From the NCBI RefSeq assembly GCF_016102285.1, contig NZ_JACFOY010000001.1:2420017-2484016 (forward strand): 64,000 nt of DNA, given 5' to 3'. Below are positions 20,143-29,962 of this stretch, one piece after another. A model generated the notes under the pieces. That model saw only the letters and a program-made list of their open reading frames with translations. It ran no database searches and was not told the DNA's origin. Positions within the stretch are counted from its first letter, which is position 1. Each line of letters begins with the position of its first letter. This stretch comes from Bartonella sp. M0177 (lineage in GTDB: Bacteria > Pseudomonadota > Alphaproteobacteria > Rhizobiales > Rhizobiaceae). A program made the position numbers and the translations under genes.

Positions 20143-21486
20143 ATGGCTAAAGGTTTATTTAAAAAAGTTTTTTCTTTTGGCTCGAACCCGAAAACGGATT
20201 CTGAACCCGAAGGGACAAAAGACACCGCAACGCCCGCTTTGTCACCCTTTGAAGCCTATAAGGCAGCTCAGGCAAAAGAACAAAACAAAACCGCTAGTAC
20301 TGAAAAGCCTGTCGAAACGAAAGAAGAGCGGCTAAATACTCCGTCGGAAGCTAAAGAACCTGCTTTAGTCGAAAAGAAAAAGGCTGAAAATCAACCTGCA
20401 AAAAAACCGACAGTTCCGGAAGCGGAATTCGTCGATTCACAAACTGTAGAGGCAACAGAGACCGGAAGTAACCGCAAGGCCGAAAAAACCGTAACAATTA
20501 CCGACAAGGTAACGAGGAACGAAAACAAGGTTGTAAAACCGGATTTGCCGCTCCATGAACCCAAAAAAATGTCGTGGTTTGAACGGTTGAAATCGGGCTT
20601 GGCCCGTTCCTCCCGCCAACTTGGCGATTCGATCAGTTCCATTTTTACCAAGCGCAAGCTTGACGAAGCGACATTGCAAGATCTGGAAGATGTACTCATT
20701 CAGGCCGATCTTGGTCTTGAAACCGCTATCCGCATCACCGATACCCTAGCATCAAGCCGCTATGGCAAGGATATATCTACCGACGAAGTACGCACGATCA
20801 TGAGTGACGAGATCAAAAAAGTACTTGAACCGGTTGCCCGCCCGCTTGAACTCGACTTGAGCCGTAAGCCGCATGTCATATTGGTTGTCGGTGTGAATGG
20901 AACGGGAAAAACCACAACAATCGGAAAATTGGCGGCCAAGCTTACCGCCGGCGGATTAAAGGTGATGCTGGCGGCCGGTGATACTTTTCGTGCGGCGGCT
21001 ATCGAACAGCTCCATATCTGGGGAGACAGAGTCAATGCACCGGTTGTTTCGACAAAACTCGGTGCCGATGCAGCAAGCCTTGCCTATGATGCTTATGAAA
21101 AAGCCAAAGCTGCCGGAAGTGATGTTCTTATCATTGACACGGCAGGACGGTTGCAGAATAAAACCGAACTTATGGACGAGCTTGCCAAAATTGTGCGTGT
21201 TTTAAGCAAGCATGATCCGGATGCCCCACACACTGTTTTGCAAACACTGGATGCCACAACCGGCCAGAATGCGCTTAACCAGGTGGAAATATTCCGCAAC
21301 ATTGCCGGAGTGAACGGCCTTGTCATGACAAAACTTGATGGAACAGCACGCGGTGGCATTCTTGTTGCCATTGCGGCAAAATACAAATTGCCGGTATATT
21401 TTATCGGGGTAGGAGAGGGCATTGATGACCTCGAACCCTTTGCAGCTTCGGACTTTGCCGAAGCAATAGCAGGAAAACACGAATGA
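20143..21486 (+). CDS. ftsY: Signal recognition particle receptor FtsY
   Basis: 447 residues. A charged, low-complexity N-terminal A domain (about 1-140) precedes the NG domain. The N domain begins about [18 protein letters not shown] and the GTPase has G1 [10 protein letters not shown] (250-259), DTAGR and [10 protein letters not shown]. FtsY docks SRP-bound ribosomes at the inner membrane. Its last codons overlap the start of yciB by 4 nt (ATGA). Confidence 0.96.
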   Translation: MAKGLFKKVFSFGSNPKTDSEPEGTKDTATPALSPFEAYKAAQAKEQNKTASTEKPVETKEERLNTPSEAKEPALVEKKKAENQPAKKPTVPEAEFVDSQTVEATETGSNRKAEKTVTITDKVTRNENKVVKPDLPLHEPKKMSWFERLKSGLARSSRQLGDSISSIFTKRKLDEATLQDLEDVLIQADLGLETAIRITDTLASSRYGKDISTDEVRTIMSDEIKKVLEPVARPLELDLSRKPHVILVVGVNGTGKTTTIGKLAAKLTAGGLKVMLAAGDTFRAAAIEQLHIWGDRVNAPVVSTKLGADAASLAYDAYEKAKAAGSDVLIIDTAGRLQNKTELMDELAKIVRVLSKHDPDAPHTVLQTLDATTGQNALNQVEIFRNIAGVNGLVMTKLDGTARGGILVAIAAKYKLPVYFIGVGEGIDDLEPFAASDFAEAIAGKHE

Positions 21487-22157
21487 CCAATTCACTTTTT
21501 GAACCCGATCCGGAAGATACCAAAGCGGTAAAAGAGCTCCATATGTCACCGGCGCTCAAACTCATTCTGGAAATGGGGCCACTGGTGGTGTTTTTCTTTG
21601 CCAATTACAAGGGCGAATGGCTTATCAAACATGTCGGCCTGTTTCAGGGATTTGAAAAGCCGATTTTTCCCGCCACAGCAATTTTCATGGTTGCTATTGT
21701 TATTGCACTCGTTGCCTCATGGGTTATTGCACGAAAACTCCCGATCATGCCGCTTATTTCCGGTGTCTTTGTTTTGATTTTCGGGGCTTTAACGCTTTGG
21801 CTGCATAATGATACGTTCATCAAGATGAAACCGACAATTATCAACACACTCTTCGGTCTTATCCTGTTTGGCGGTCTCGCTTTCAATAAATCGCTTCTCG
21901 GTTATGTGCTTGATTCTGCCTTTCAACTTGATGATGAGGGGTGGAAAATTTTAACCCGTCGCTGGGCATGGTTTTTTATTTTTCTTGCCGTGTTGAACGA
22001 ATTGGTATGGCGCAATTTCAGCAATGATTTCTGGACGACATTCAAGGTCTTCGGTGTCATGCCGATCACCATTATCTTTATGATTGCACAAATGCCGATT
22101 GTGATGAAACACGCAACCTCGCCGATAGGCGTGAAACAGACAAAGCTCGACGAATAA
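21483..22157 (+). CDS. yciB: Septation protein A / inner membrane protein YciB
   Basis: 224 residues with about five to six membrane segments. After a short charged N-terminus the family signature [20 protein letters not shown] appears, then the conserved [16 protein letters not shown] and [21 protein letters not shown]. YciB (IspZ) is needed for normal septation and envelope integrity in some bacteria; its biochemical role is unsettled. It is translationally coupled to ftsY. Confidence 0.92.
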   Translation: MTNSLFEPDPEDTKAVKELHMSPALKLILEMGPLVVFFFANYKGEWLIKHVGLFQGFEKPIFPATAIFMVAIVIALVASWVIARKLPIMPLISGVFVLIFGALTLWLHNDTFIKMKPTIINTLFGLILFGGLAFNKSLLGYVLDSAFQLDDEGWKILTRRWAWFFIFLAVLNELVWRNFSNDFWTTFKVFGVMPITIIFMIAQMPIVMKHATSPIGVKQTKLDE

Positions 22158-22191
22158 GTCGAGAATTTTAAAAACCGATGGGATTGAAACA

Positions 22192-22953
22192 ATGGAAATT
22201 ACACAGTTCATTTGCCGCAGTGATAATTTCGGAGTGCTGCTTCATGACGAGGCAAGCGGACTGACTGCGGCTATTGATGCGCCGGACGCAAAGGCAATCC
22301 GTGAAAAGCTTGACCAAAAAGGTTATAAGCTCGATGTTCTTTTCGTAACCCATCATCACATGGACCACATTGAGGGAATTGCGACACTTAAAGCCGTTTA
22401 TGGCACGAAAATCATCGGGCCGGAACGTGAAGCCGACAAAATTGGTGGACTTGATGAAGGGGTCGATGAACAATCAGGCTGTAAATTCGCAAAATTCGAT
22501 GTCAAAGTGCTTGAAACCCCCGGTCATACTCTTGGATCCGTCTGCTATTATTTTCCTGAAGAGAAACTGGTTTTTACCGGTGATACATTGTTTTCTCTGG
22601 GCTGCGGGAGGCTGTTTGAAGGAACAGCCGAGATGATGTTTTCTTCACTCGAAAAACTGAAAGCTCTTCCTGACGATACAAAGCTTTATTGCGGTCATGA
22701 ATATACCAAAGAAAATGCTCGGTTTGCACGCTCGGTCGATCCTGACAATGTCGCGCTTATCAATCGGGCTGCTGCTGTCGACCGGCTTATTGCAGTCGGT
22801 GAAACCTCGCTCCCGAGCTCGATCAAAAGCGAGAAAGCGGCAAATCCCTTTTTGCGTTGTAATGACCCTGATATACGCCGCACATTAAAGATGGAAAATG
22901 GCTCGGATGTCGCTGTTTTTGCCGAATTAAGAAAACGCAAGGATCATTTCTGA
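22192..22953 (+). CDS. gloB: Hydroxyacylglutathione hydrolase (glyoxalase II)
   Basis: 253 residues. Metallo-beta-lactamase fold with the binuclear metal motif THHHMDH (His54, His56, Asp58, His59), further ligands in TPGHTLGS and the Asp of TGDTLFSLGCGRLFEG, and the C-terminal HAGH domain with YCGHEYT and the lysine/arginine glutathione site near NPFLRCNDP. It hydrolyses S-lactoylglutathione to lactate and glutathione. Fifth gene of the dapF operon; the next gene starts immediately after its stop codon. Confidence 0.94.
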   Translation: MEITQFICRSDNFGVLLHDEASGLTAAIDAPDAKAIREKLDQKGYKLDVLFVTHHHMDHIEGIATLKAVYGTKIIGPEREADKIGGLDEGVDEQSGCKFAKFDVKVLETPGHTLGSVCYYFPEEKLVFTGDTLFSLGCGRLFEGTAEMMFSSLEKLKALPDDTKLYCGHEYTKENARFARSVDPDNVALINRAAAVDRLIAVGETSLPSSIKSEKAANPFLRCNDPDIRRTLKMENGSDVAVFAELRKRKDHF

Positions 22954-23439
22954 ATGTTTATCAAGCGATTTGTCATTGCCCTTTGTTTGATTGTTTTTCC
23001 GGTCGCCGCTTTTGGCGAAGATGCCTCGAAACAGGATAATAAGCAGAACGAATTCTATCTTTCACCAACCGGTAATCCCAAGGTTGTTGCCGAATATCCT
23101 CTCAACGAGGAATTTCTGGCGAAAATGGAAAATGTACAAAAAGAACTGTCGGATGCATCCATCAAACTTTCTGAGTCCGAAACCGGTAATGACGCGAGTG
23201 TTGATGGCCTTGTTAAAACAATTTCCAAAAATGAACGCATAATGAACATTTTGAAAAAAAATACACTTGAACCGAAAGATTACGTCCTCGGTTACTTAGC
23301 TTTGCAAGCTTCTCTTGCTGCGGCGTCGTCTCTCGATGATCAGGATGCACTTTTTGACGACAGCGCCACAGTTTCAAAAGAGAATCTTGAATTCGGAAAA
23401 CAATTTGCCGACCGCATCCGCAAACTACTTGATCAATAA
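22954..23439 (+). CDS. Uncharacterised exported protein
   Basis: 161 residues; the ATG follows the gloB stop codon directly (TGAATG), so it is the last gene of the operon. A signal peptide is clear (MFIKRFVIALCLIVFPVAAFG, about 21 residues). The mature part is acidic and predicted mostly helical, with no Cys. I do not recognise a family. The coupling to gloB and the signal peptide suggest a small periplasmic protein; nothing more can be said. Confidence 0.7.
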   Translation: MFIKRFVIALCLIVFPVAAFGEDASKQDNKQNEFYLSPTGNPKVVAEYPLNEEFLAKMENVQKELSDASIKLSESETGNDASVDGLVKTISKNERIMNILKKNTLEPKDYVLGYLALQASLAAASSLDDQDALFDDSATVSKENLEFGKQFADRIRKLLDQ

Positions 23440-23887
23440 AGATATATTGAAAACAATAGGTTAAGTAATTTTCGATAGAATACCAGATGTTTTACGGCAT
23501 AACCGGATAGAGACAATTGCGGCTAACGTCTCGTCACACTTTGAGGAGTAATCGGATCCGGAGAGAAAAATAGCAAAAGGCGGAGTCATTTTCCGCTATT
23601 TTCTAATGAATACGCCATTTGCAACTAAAACAATGCCCATGGCGACGCCATAACAAAATTCCGACAAAGCAAAGTCTTCCGGAAATATCTCGGAATAACT
23701 TACCTCAAGCAGTCAATGCCTGAATTGTTTGATAAAAACGCCCGTTTGGCAAAAATATTTTATGGAAAAACATTCTGTTTTTTCCCGAAGAACCATTTTA
23801 GCAATGCGACGCCAAGTCGTTGATCGGATTCCTTTAGCGAACCCGAAGCAAAACCGGTTTATTCATTCGTGAAACCTCGGAAAATTC
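23440..23887. other. Intergenic region between converging operons
   Basis: 448 bp between the end of the dapF operon and parB. Besides one hairpin I see no gene or RNA. It lies where two converging transcripts meet. Confidence 0.45.
23567..23602 (+). terminator. Possible bidirectional terminator
   Basis: AAAATAGC (23567-23574) and GCTATTTT (23595-23602) form an 8-bp outer stem around a GC-rich inner dyad, with T/A-rich flanks on both sides, so it could end transcription from either side. Confidence 0.45.
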
Positions 23888-24763
23888 CTAGTTCTGCAAA
23901 CGTCGGCAAATATCGTCGAGCTGTTCCAGCGAAGAATAGTGAATTTTTACATCCCCGCCTTTTTTCCCGTGTTTGATGGCTACTTTCATACCGATAACAT
24001 CGGCAAGAAGTTTTTCCAGTGACTTGGTATCGGCATCTTTTTCTGTCGGCGTGCGTCTTTTTGATTTCGCATTTGATTGACCATTTGCCAATGCTTCAGC
24101 CTGACGAACAGACAAGCCGTCACGGATAATTTTTTCTGCGAGTGCCAAGGGGTCTTCGACTGTTATCAGGCAACGGGCATGACCGGCTGACAATTGCCCT
24201 TCATTGATGAATTGCTGAACTTTTGCCGGAAGTTTCAATAATCTCAATGTGTTAGCAACGTGGCTGCGGCTCTTTCCGATCACCTGAGCGAGGTCAGCCT
24301 GCGTATAATCATGCTCGTCAATGAGTTGTTGGTAACCCATCCCCTCTTCCAGAGGATTAAGATCGCTTCTTTGAACATTTTCAATAATAGCAAGTTCTAG
24401 AGCGGTACGATCATCAACATCCCGGATAATGACGGGTATTTCGGTGAGGTTGGCACGCTGTGCAGCACGCCAACGACGTTCCCCTGCAATCAACTCGAAG
24501 CGGTTCGGATGGTCAGGCGAAGGACGAACGACGACCGGCTGCACAACCCCATGTTCACGAATAGACTGGGCAAGATCATCTAGCTCGGTTTCCGTAAAAT
24601 TACGTCTGGGATTTTGCGGATTACGAGAAATAAATTCAATTGGAACCTGCCGTTCCGACGAGGTATTTGGAGCTGCGAGCGGCTTATCAAGACCAAGATC
24701 AATATCGCCAATAAGAGCAGCAAGACCACGTCCAAGCCGTTTTTTCGATTGATCGTCACTCAT
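23888..24763 (-). CDS. parB: Chromosome partitioning protein ParB
   Basis: 291 residues. The N-terminus KKRLGRGLAALIGD is the ParA-interacting peptide; the CTPase/DNA-clamp domain carries the GERRWRAAQ motif and IIENVQRSDLNPLEEGMGYQQL; a helix-turn-helix (about TQADLAQVIGKSRSHVANTLRLL) reads parS; a C-terminal dimerisation domain follows. It binds the parS sites found 1.4-7 kb upstream and organises the origin region with ParA. Confidence 0.96.
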   Translation of the reverse strand: MSDDQSKKRLGRGLAALIGDIDLGLDKPLAAPNTSSERQVPIEFISRNPQNPRRNFTETELDDLAQSIREHGVVQPVVVRPSPDHPNRFELIAGERRWRAAQRANLTEIPVIIRDVDDRTALELAIIENVQRSDLNPLEEGMGYQQLIDEHDYTQADLAQVIGKSRSHVANTLRLLKLPAKVQQFINEGQLSAGHARCLITVEDPLALAEKIIRDGLSVRQAEALANGQSNAKSKRRTPTEKDADTKSLEKLLADVIGMKVAIKHGKKGGDVKIHYSSLEQLDDICRRLQN

Positions 24764-24808
24764 ATCTATTTCCTCGTCTATTTCCTCGTTTTTTTCTAAA
24801 TTAATATC

Positions 24809-25603
24809 TTAAGCTGCACGTAATTGGCGTTCGCGTTGAATGACTTCCGAAGCAAGTTGCAAATAGGCTTGACTTCCGGCACATTTCAAATCGTAAAGAA
24901 GAGCCGGTTTACCGAATGACGGCGCTTCCGATACACGAACATTGCGCGGTATGACGGTTTGGTAAACTTTATCACCCATAAATGATCGCACATCCTCTAC
25001 AACCTGATTGGAAAGATTATTACGGCCATCATACATGGTAAGCACAATACCTTGTATTTCCAGTGACGGATTGAGGGAGCCACGGACCTGTTTCACCGTT
25101 TCCAACAATTGACTTAGGCCTTCAAGTGCCAGAAACTCGCATTGCAAAGGTACCAGAACAGAATCGGCCGCCCCCATTGCATTAAGTGTTAAAAGATTGA
25201 GGGAAGGGGGGCAATCAATCAATATATATGAAAATTTCTCGGTTACTCTCGGATTTTTTCGCAAGGCATTTTGTAGCCTCTGAATACGGTCATTTGCCGG
25301 TGCAATTTCCATTTCTATTCCGAGAAGATCAAGGGTCGAGGGGACGACATAAAGATTGGGAACTTCCGTTTCCAATGCAGCGTCATTAACCGATGTGCCC
25401 GAAACAATAACATCATAGGAAGAAAGGAGACGTTGATCACGATCGATCCCAAGACCTGTACTGGCATTTCCCTGAGGATCAATATCCATCACCAGAACAG
25501 TTTCTCCAATTGCCGCAAGCGCTGTAGCGAGGTTAATGGCTGTCGTTGTTTTACCAACACCACCTTTCTGATTTGCAATGGCGATAATGCGTGTTTCGCT
25601 CAT
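24809..25603 (-). CDS. parA: Chromosome partitioning ATPase ParA
   Basis: 264 residues from the ATG at 25603 (AGGGG 8 nt upstream); an in-frame GTG three codons earlier is less likely. Deviant Walker A KGGVGKTTTAINLA (from about residue 13), Walker A' DIDPQGNASTGLG and Walker B YILIDCPPSLNLLTLNAM identify a chromosomal (type Ia-like, no HTH extension) ParA. It moves ParB-parS complexes to the poles. It overlaps the rsmG end region by spacing only and is 45 nt from parB. Confidence 0.96.
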   Translation of the reverse strand: MSETRIIAIANQKGGVGKTTTAINLATALAAIGETVLVMDIDPQGNASTGLGIDRDQRLLSSYDVIVSGTSVNDAALETEVPNLYVVPSTLDLLGIEMEIAPANDRIQRLQNALRKNPRVTEKFSYILIDCPPSLNLLTLNAMGAADSVLVPLQCEFLALEGLSQLLETVKQVRGSLNPSLEIQGIVLTMYDGRNNLSNQVVEDVRSFMGDKVYQTVIPRNVRVSEAPSFGKPALLYDLKCAGSQAYLQLASEVIQRERQLRAA

Positions 25604-25608
25604 TTTTC

Positions 25609-26256
25609 TCACCCCTTACGTGGATTGATCTTGCTAATTTCAAGAATAACAGATTGACTATCAATTTTACTTTGATGAATTACCGAATTGAATGTCCAGC
25701 TTTGTTCGGCTTCGGCCATTTCTTTTTTATAATCACGCCCTTTCTGGAATAGGGCCGTTGCACCTTGTTCAAACCATGGAAGCGTTAGTTCAAAGAGCTT
25801 TCCGAGCGATGCCAAAGCGCGTGACGTGATAATTTCCGGTTTTTTAATATGAATGTAACTGGTTTCAATGCGACATGTATGAACTATGGCAGGCAAATTG
25901 AATTCTGCGCTGACGCTTCTTAAAAATGCAGCCTTTTTGCTGTTACTTTCGACGAGATCAATGTGGAAACCACTTTGTTCTTTCAAAAGAATTGCCGTTA
26001 CTATCCCGGGAAAACCGCCACCCGAACCAATATCACACCAGTTTTTTGCATGTGGTTGAAGCGTTGCTATTTGTGCACTATCCAATATATGTCTGGTCCA
26101 AAGCTCGGGCAAAGTTGCATTCGCAATCAAGTTGATATGCGATTGCCACTTTTTGACAGCTTCCTCGAAAGCCATCAAACTGGCCGCTGTTTCACGTGAA
26201 ACAGAAGGCACAATTTCCTTCAACGTCAGATATTTTTCTTCAACCCATTCTGTCAT
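25609..26256 (-). CDS. rsmG: 16S rRNA (guanine-527-N7)-methyltransferase
   Basis: 215 residues. SAM-binding motif WCDIGSGGGFPGIV, further VESNSKKAAFLR and the ITSRALASL segment are typical of RsmG/GidB. It methylates G527 of 16S rRNA. The start codon overlaps the mnmG stop by one base (TGATG). A perfect 16-bp parS site lies inside its 5' coding region (26188-26203), encoding part of VSRETA. Confidence 0.94.
   Translation of the reverse strand: MTEWVEEKYLTLKEIVPSVSRETAASLMAFEEAVKKWQSHINLIANATLPELWTRHILDSAQIATLQPHAKNWCDIGSGGGFPGIVTAILLKEQSGFHIDLVESNSKKAAFLRSVSAEFNLPAIVHTCRIETSYIHIKKPEIITSRALASLGKLFELTLPWFEQGATALFQKGRDYKKEMAEAEQSWTFNSVIHQSKIDSQSVILEISKINPRKG
26188..26203. promoter_or_regulatory. 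parS site, perfect, inside rsmG
   Basis: TGTTTCACGTGAAACA, 16/16 to the ParB-binding palindrome, located 1.4 kb upstream of parB within rsmG. Confidence 0.92.
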
Positions 26257-28127
26257 CAGGCGCTTCTCCGGTTTTCGCGGTTCAAGCGCTGGATATGGGT
26301 AATGATGAGAGACAAAGCTGCCGGAGTCATTCCGTCAATTTTTTGAGCTTCTGCGATGGATTGAGGTGCACGTTGACGGATTTTTCCTTTGAGTTCATTG
26401 GAAAGGCCGGAAATCACATCAATGTCCAGTTCCGCCGGAATACGCAACCGTTCATCCCGTCGAAGATTAGCAATATCCTGAGCTTGTCGATCGAGATAAA
26501 CTGCGTATTGAGCTTCGATTTCCAATGTTTCCGCCGTTTTTTTATCAATCTCGCCAAGAATGGGCCAAATATCGCTTAAGCGGGACAGTGACATTTCCGG
26601 ATAAGCCAGCAAATCATAAGCACTGCGGCGAATTCCATCATGTTTTATCTGCAACCCTTTTTCCGTAGCCTCGTTCGGCGTGATCGCTACCGATTGACAG
26701 AGGTTACGCGCTTTAGTCAACAAGTCTTGCTTATGCTCAAAATTCTGATGACGTAGCGAGCCGACAATACCCCATTCCAATCCCAATGGTGTCAACCTTT
26801 CATCGGCATTATCCGCCCTTAAAGACAAGCGGAATTCGGCACGTGAAGTAAACATGCGATAAGGTTCACTGACACCGCGCGTAATCAAATCATCCACCAT
26901 AACACCAATATAAGCGGTCGAACGGCTGATAGTGATTTGATTTTTGCCGGAAGCTTTGTTGGCAGCGTTAAGTCCGGCAAGCAAACCTTGTGCCCCCGCC
27001 TCTTCATAACCGGTTGTTCCGTTTATCTGACCGGCGAGAAACAGACCTGAAACCGCTTTCAATTCCAATGTTGCATAGAGCTGGCGCGGGTCGACAAAGT
27101 CATATTCGATTGCATAACCGGGTTGTAAAACTTTTGCATGTTCCAACCCTTCAATGGTTTTGATAAAGTCGAGCTGGACTTCTTCCGGAAGAGAAGTCGA
27201 TATACCGTTCGGATAGACCGTATCGTCATCCAGTCCTTCCGGTTCCAGAAATATCTGATGTCCGTCACGCTCTCCGAATTTTACAATTTTATCTTCAATC
27301 GAAGGACAATATCTCGGACCTATACCTTTAATAGCGCCGGAATACATTGCCGAACGATGAATATTATCTTTTATGATCTGATGGGTTTTGTGATTTGTCC
27401 GTGTAACCGCACAGTCAATTTGAGGTTGGGTAATTGTTTCGGTTAAAAATGAAAATGGTACAGGATCTTCATCCGCAGTCTGCTTTGGAAGATTGTCCCA
27501 ATCAATTGTCTTTTTACTTAACCTTGAAGGGGTACCGGTTTTCAACCGTCCTAACCGGATACCATATTGTCCAAGCCGTTCTCCAAGGAGATTGCTCGGT
27601 TCTTCGCCCATTCTCCCCGCAGGCCATGTTTTTTCACCAATATGAATAAGCCCGCGCAAAAATGTACCCGTTGTCAAGACCACAGCACCGGCTTCAAGCT
27701 GTCCATGTGTCTTACAGATAACACCCGAGACAGCGTTATTTTTTACAATAATATCAATGACTTCGTCTTCTACCACTGTGAGATTGGGTTGTTCCGAAAT
27801 CAATCTCTGCATAGCTTTTTTGTATAATTTTCGGTCTGCCTGTGTACGCGGTCCCCTAACGGCTGGTCCTTTTCTCCGGTTAAGCAAACGAAACTGGATT
27901 CCGGCTTCATCTGCAGCACGGCCCATCAGCCCGTCGAGCGCATCAATTTCTCTCACAAGATGTCCTTTTCCGAGGCCACCAATTGCGGGATTACAAGACA
28001 TTGTTCCAATTGAAGCAAAATGGTGGGTAACGAGTGCCGTTTTTGCACCCGTACGAGCCGCTGCAGAAGCTGCTTCGCATCCGGCATGTCCGCCCCCAAC
28101 AACAATCACATCAAATTTATCAGTCAA
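26256..28127 (-). CDS. mnmG: tRNA U34 carboxymethylaminomethyl synthase, FAD subunit MnmG
   Basis: 623 residues from a TTG at 28127, chosen because it places the FAD motif [16 protein letters not shown] right at the N-terminus as in the family and gives the normal length; the frame is open further upstream to GTG codons at 28163 and 28184, and no start has a good ribosome site, so the start is uncertain. Other signatures are [23 protein letters not shown] and [11 protein letters not shown]. With MnmE it installs the cmnm5 group at U34 of several tRNAs. A parS-like site lies just upstream of the chosen start. Confidence 0.93.
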   Translation of the reverse strand: MTDKFDVIVVGGGHAGCEAASAAARTGAKTALVTHHFASIGTMSCNPAIGGLGKGHLVREIDALDGLMGRAADEAGIQFRLLNRRKGPAVRGPRTQADRKLYKKAMQRLISEQPNLTVVEDEVIDIIVKNNAVSGVICKTHGQLEAGAVVLTTGTFLRGLIHIGEKTWPAGRMGEEPSNLLGERLGQYGIRLGRLKTGTPSRLSKKTIDWDNLPKQTADEDPVPFSFLTETITQPQIDCAVTRTNHKTHQIIKDNIHRSAMYSGAIKGIGPRYCPSIEDKIVKFGERDGHQIFLEPEGLDDDTVYPNGISTSLPEEVQLDFIKTIEGLEHAKVLQPGYAIEYDFVDPRQLYATLELKAVSGLFLAGQINGTTGYEEAGAQGLLAGLNAANKASGKNQITISRSTAYIGVMVDDLITRGVSEPYRMFTSRAEFRLSLRADNADERLTPLGLEWGIVGSLRHQNFEHKQDLLTKARNLCQSVAITPNEATEKGLQIKHDGIRRSAYDLLAYPEMSLSRLSDIWPILGEIDKKTAETLEIEAQYAVYLDRQAQDIANLRRDERLRIPAELDIDVISGLSNELKGKIRQRAPQSIAEAQKIDGMTPAALSLIITHIQRLNRENRRSA

Positions 28128-28155
28128 TTTATTATCAACACCGTTATCATCATCA

Positions 28156-28171
28156 CGTTTCACGTGAAACA
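28156..28171. promoter_or_regulatory. parS-like site upstream of mnmG
   Basis: CGTTTCACGTGAAACA, 15/16 to parS; mismatch only at position 1. In the leader of mnmG. Confidence 0.85.
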
Positions 28172-28233
28172 ATAGAAGAAACACCTTTTTTCGGAGAACT
28201 TCTAACCAATTAATAGTTCTCTAACATATGAGA

Positions 28234-28249
28234 TGTTTCACGTGAATCA
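28234..28249. promoter_or_regulatory. parS-like site with overlapping GANTC
   Basis: TGTTTCACGTGAATCA, 15/16 to parS; the one mismatch creates a GAATC (GANTC) site at 28244-28248. In the mnmG-mnmE intergenic region. Confidence 0.85.
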
Positions 28250-28283
28250 TTATTTTTGAAGATTGAACATCTAATTTCTAAAA

Positions 28284-28299
28284 TGTTTCACGTGAATCA
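28284..28299. promoter_or_regulatory. parS-like site with overlapping GANTC
   Basis: Identical to the 28234 copy (TGTTTCACGTGAATCA), 50 bp further along; GAATC at 28294-28298. Confidence 0.85.
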
Positions 28300-28308
28300 T
28301 CAATTTAC

Positions 28309-28324
28309 TGTTTCACGTGAATCA
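28309..28324. promoter_or_regulatory. parS-like site with overlapping GANTC
   Basis: Third identical copy, 25 bp after the previous one; GAATC at 28319-28323. Confidence 0.85.
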
Positions 28325-28366
28325 ATTTTGCTTAAAAAAAAATAGGATCCGATTTTTTTGAGCGAC

Positions 28367-29674
28367 TCATTTACCAATGCAAAATTGCGAAAAAATTACA
28401 TCCAGAATATCTTCCACATCAATATCGCCGGTAATACGACCAAGTGAGTCTGCAGCAAGTCGTAAATGTTCCGCTCTTAGCGTTAAATCACGGTCTTCAT
28501 ATCGAATCGCGTGATCAATTTCGGAGATAGCCGTTTTCAAAAGCGTTAATTGTCTTTTGCGGGCAGTGACCACTTCCCCGACATCATAAGAAAAGCAAGA
28601 ACAGAACGACGCAATTGCTTTTACAAAAGCATCAAATCCTTCGCCGGTTTTGGTCGAAAACTGGATTGGCCATTTTTCTAATGACCCTTTTGCCAAATCA
28701 ACTTTATTTCCAATATGCCAAATTTCCGAGCTTGTTTCCGGAAGCTCGATCGCAACTGGGTTTGATAAGTCATCAACCAGCAAAACAAGATCGGCATCTT
28801 TCAGCCGATTATAGGCAACCTCGATACCAAGTTTTTCAACCTTGTTCTCTGTCTCTCGCAATCCGGCAGTGTCGGTCAATAGAATTTGATATCCGTCAAT
28901 CACAATACGCGTTTCCAAAGCGTCCCGCGTTGTTCCTGCCTCGTCGGTAACAATAGCAACGTCAAAACCTGATAACTTATTGATAATACTTGATTTTCCT
29001 GCGTTCGGTGCGCCTGCAATGACAATTTTTATACCGTCGCGCATGGAGGCTACACGTTCGCTTTTTTCGACAAATTCGGAAATCGACCGGCTTAAATCTC
29101 GTAAATTATCCCAAACAATCTCGCTCACCGAACCCGGAACATCTTCTTCATCGGAGAAATCAAGCTCTGCCTCGATCATAGCGCGGGCCTTTATAAGATC
29201 GTTTCGCCATTCTCTATAAAGTGCCGCAAGTTTCCCGGTCGCTCCCATTATAGCCAGTCTTCTTTGGCTTTCGGTTTCCGCTTCGATTAAATCAGCCAGT
29301 CCTTCTGCTTCTGTCAAATCGAGCTTGCCATTGATAAATGCCCACCTTGAAAATTCACCCGGTTCGGCCAACCGACATGAATCGAACTTTGCAAGTTCAT
29401 TCAAAAACCGGTCCACAACGGCTTTGCCGCCATGAAGATGAAATTCCACGCTATCGTCACCGGTAAAACTATGTGGTGAAGGAAAAAACACTGTTAATGC
29501 ATTGTCCAGAAATTCGCCTTCACGAGACGTAAGTTTGCCATATGTCATTAAACGCGGTGCCGGAACTTTACCGAGCAATGTCTTGACGATCTCTTTCGTC
29601 ATATCTCCCGAAACGCGGATGACCGCGACCCCGGAGGGAAGTTTTCCGCTTGATAAAGCAAAAATAGTATCCAT
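28367..29674 (-). CDS. mnmE: tRNA U34 modification GTPase MnmE
   Basis: 435 residues. The N-terminal folate-binding domain starts MDTIFALSSGKLPSGVAVIRVSG; FTGDDSVEFHLHGG follows; the inserted G domain has G1 GAPNAGKSS (221-229), TTRDALE and DTAGLRET; the C-terminus ends FCIGK, the family C-(x)-G-K motif with its catalytic Cys. Works with MnmG on tRNA U34. The ParB-binding cluster lies just downstream of it. Confidence 0.95.
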   Translation of the reverse strand: MDTIFALSSGKLPSGVAVIRVSGDMTKEIVKTLLGKVPAPRLMTYGKLTSREGEFLDNALTVFFPSPHSFTGDDSVEFHLHGGKAVVDRFLNELAKFDSCRLAEPGEFSRWAFINGKLDLTEAEGLADLIEAETESQRRLAIMGATGKLAALYREWRNDLIKARAMIEAELDFSDEEDVPGSVSEIVWDNLRDLSRSISEFVEKSERVASMRDGIKIVIAGAPNAGKSSIINKLSGFDVAIVTDEAGTTRDALETRIVIDGYQILLTDTAGLRETENKVEKLGIEVAYNRLKDADLVLLVDDLSNPVAIELPETSSEIWHIGNKVDLAKGSLEKWPIQFSTKTGEGFDAFVKAIASFCSCFSYDVGEVVTARKRQLTLLKTAISEIDHAIRYEDRDLTLRAEHLRLAADSLGRITGDIDVEDILDVIFSQFCIGK

Positions 29675-29847
29675 AGTCGTAACCTCGTTATGGAATGAGC
29701 CTTACAGTCTCCACCGCTTCATTTTGAATGGACAAAAGTTCGCGTTCTATAATTCGACAAATGTTCTATAAGCCATTTGAAATAGAAGCGACCATTCATT
29801 TTTTAGAAAAACTTCTTTCAGCTTCGCTTTAAATCGTTGTTTGGCCA

Positions 29848-29886
29848 TTAAAAATAAAAACCGCCCGAAAAAATTTCCGGACGGAA
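29848..29886 (-). terminator. Terminator of rho
   Basis: Minus-strand CCGTCC...GGGCGG stem followed by TTTTTATTTTT, 77 nt after the rho stop codon. A second perfect small dyad (CCTGTCAGACAGG) and other dyads lie between it and rho. Confidence 0.7.
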
Positions 29887-29962
29887 AAAGCTACACATCT
29901 ATTTTAAAAACACCTGTCAGACAGGATCCGACGGGAAACATTCCCGATCGGGTTATTCGAGA

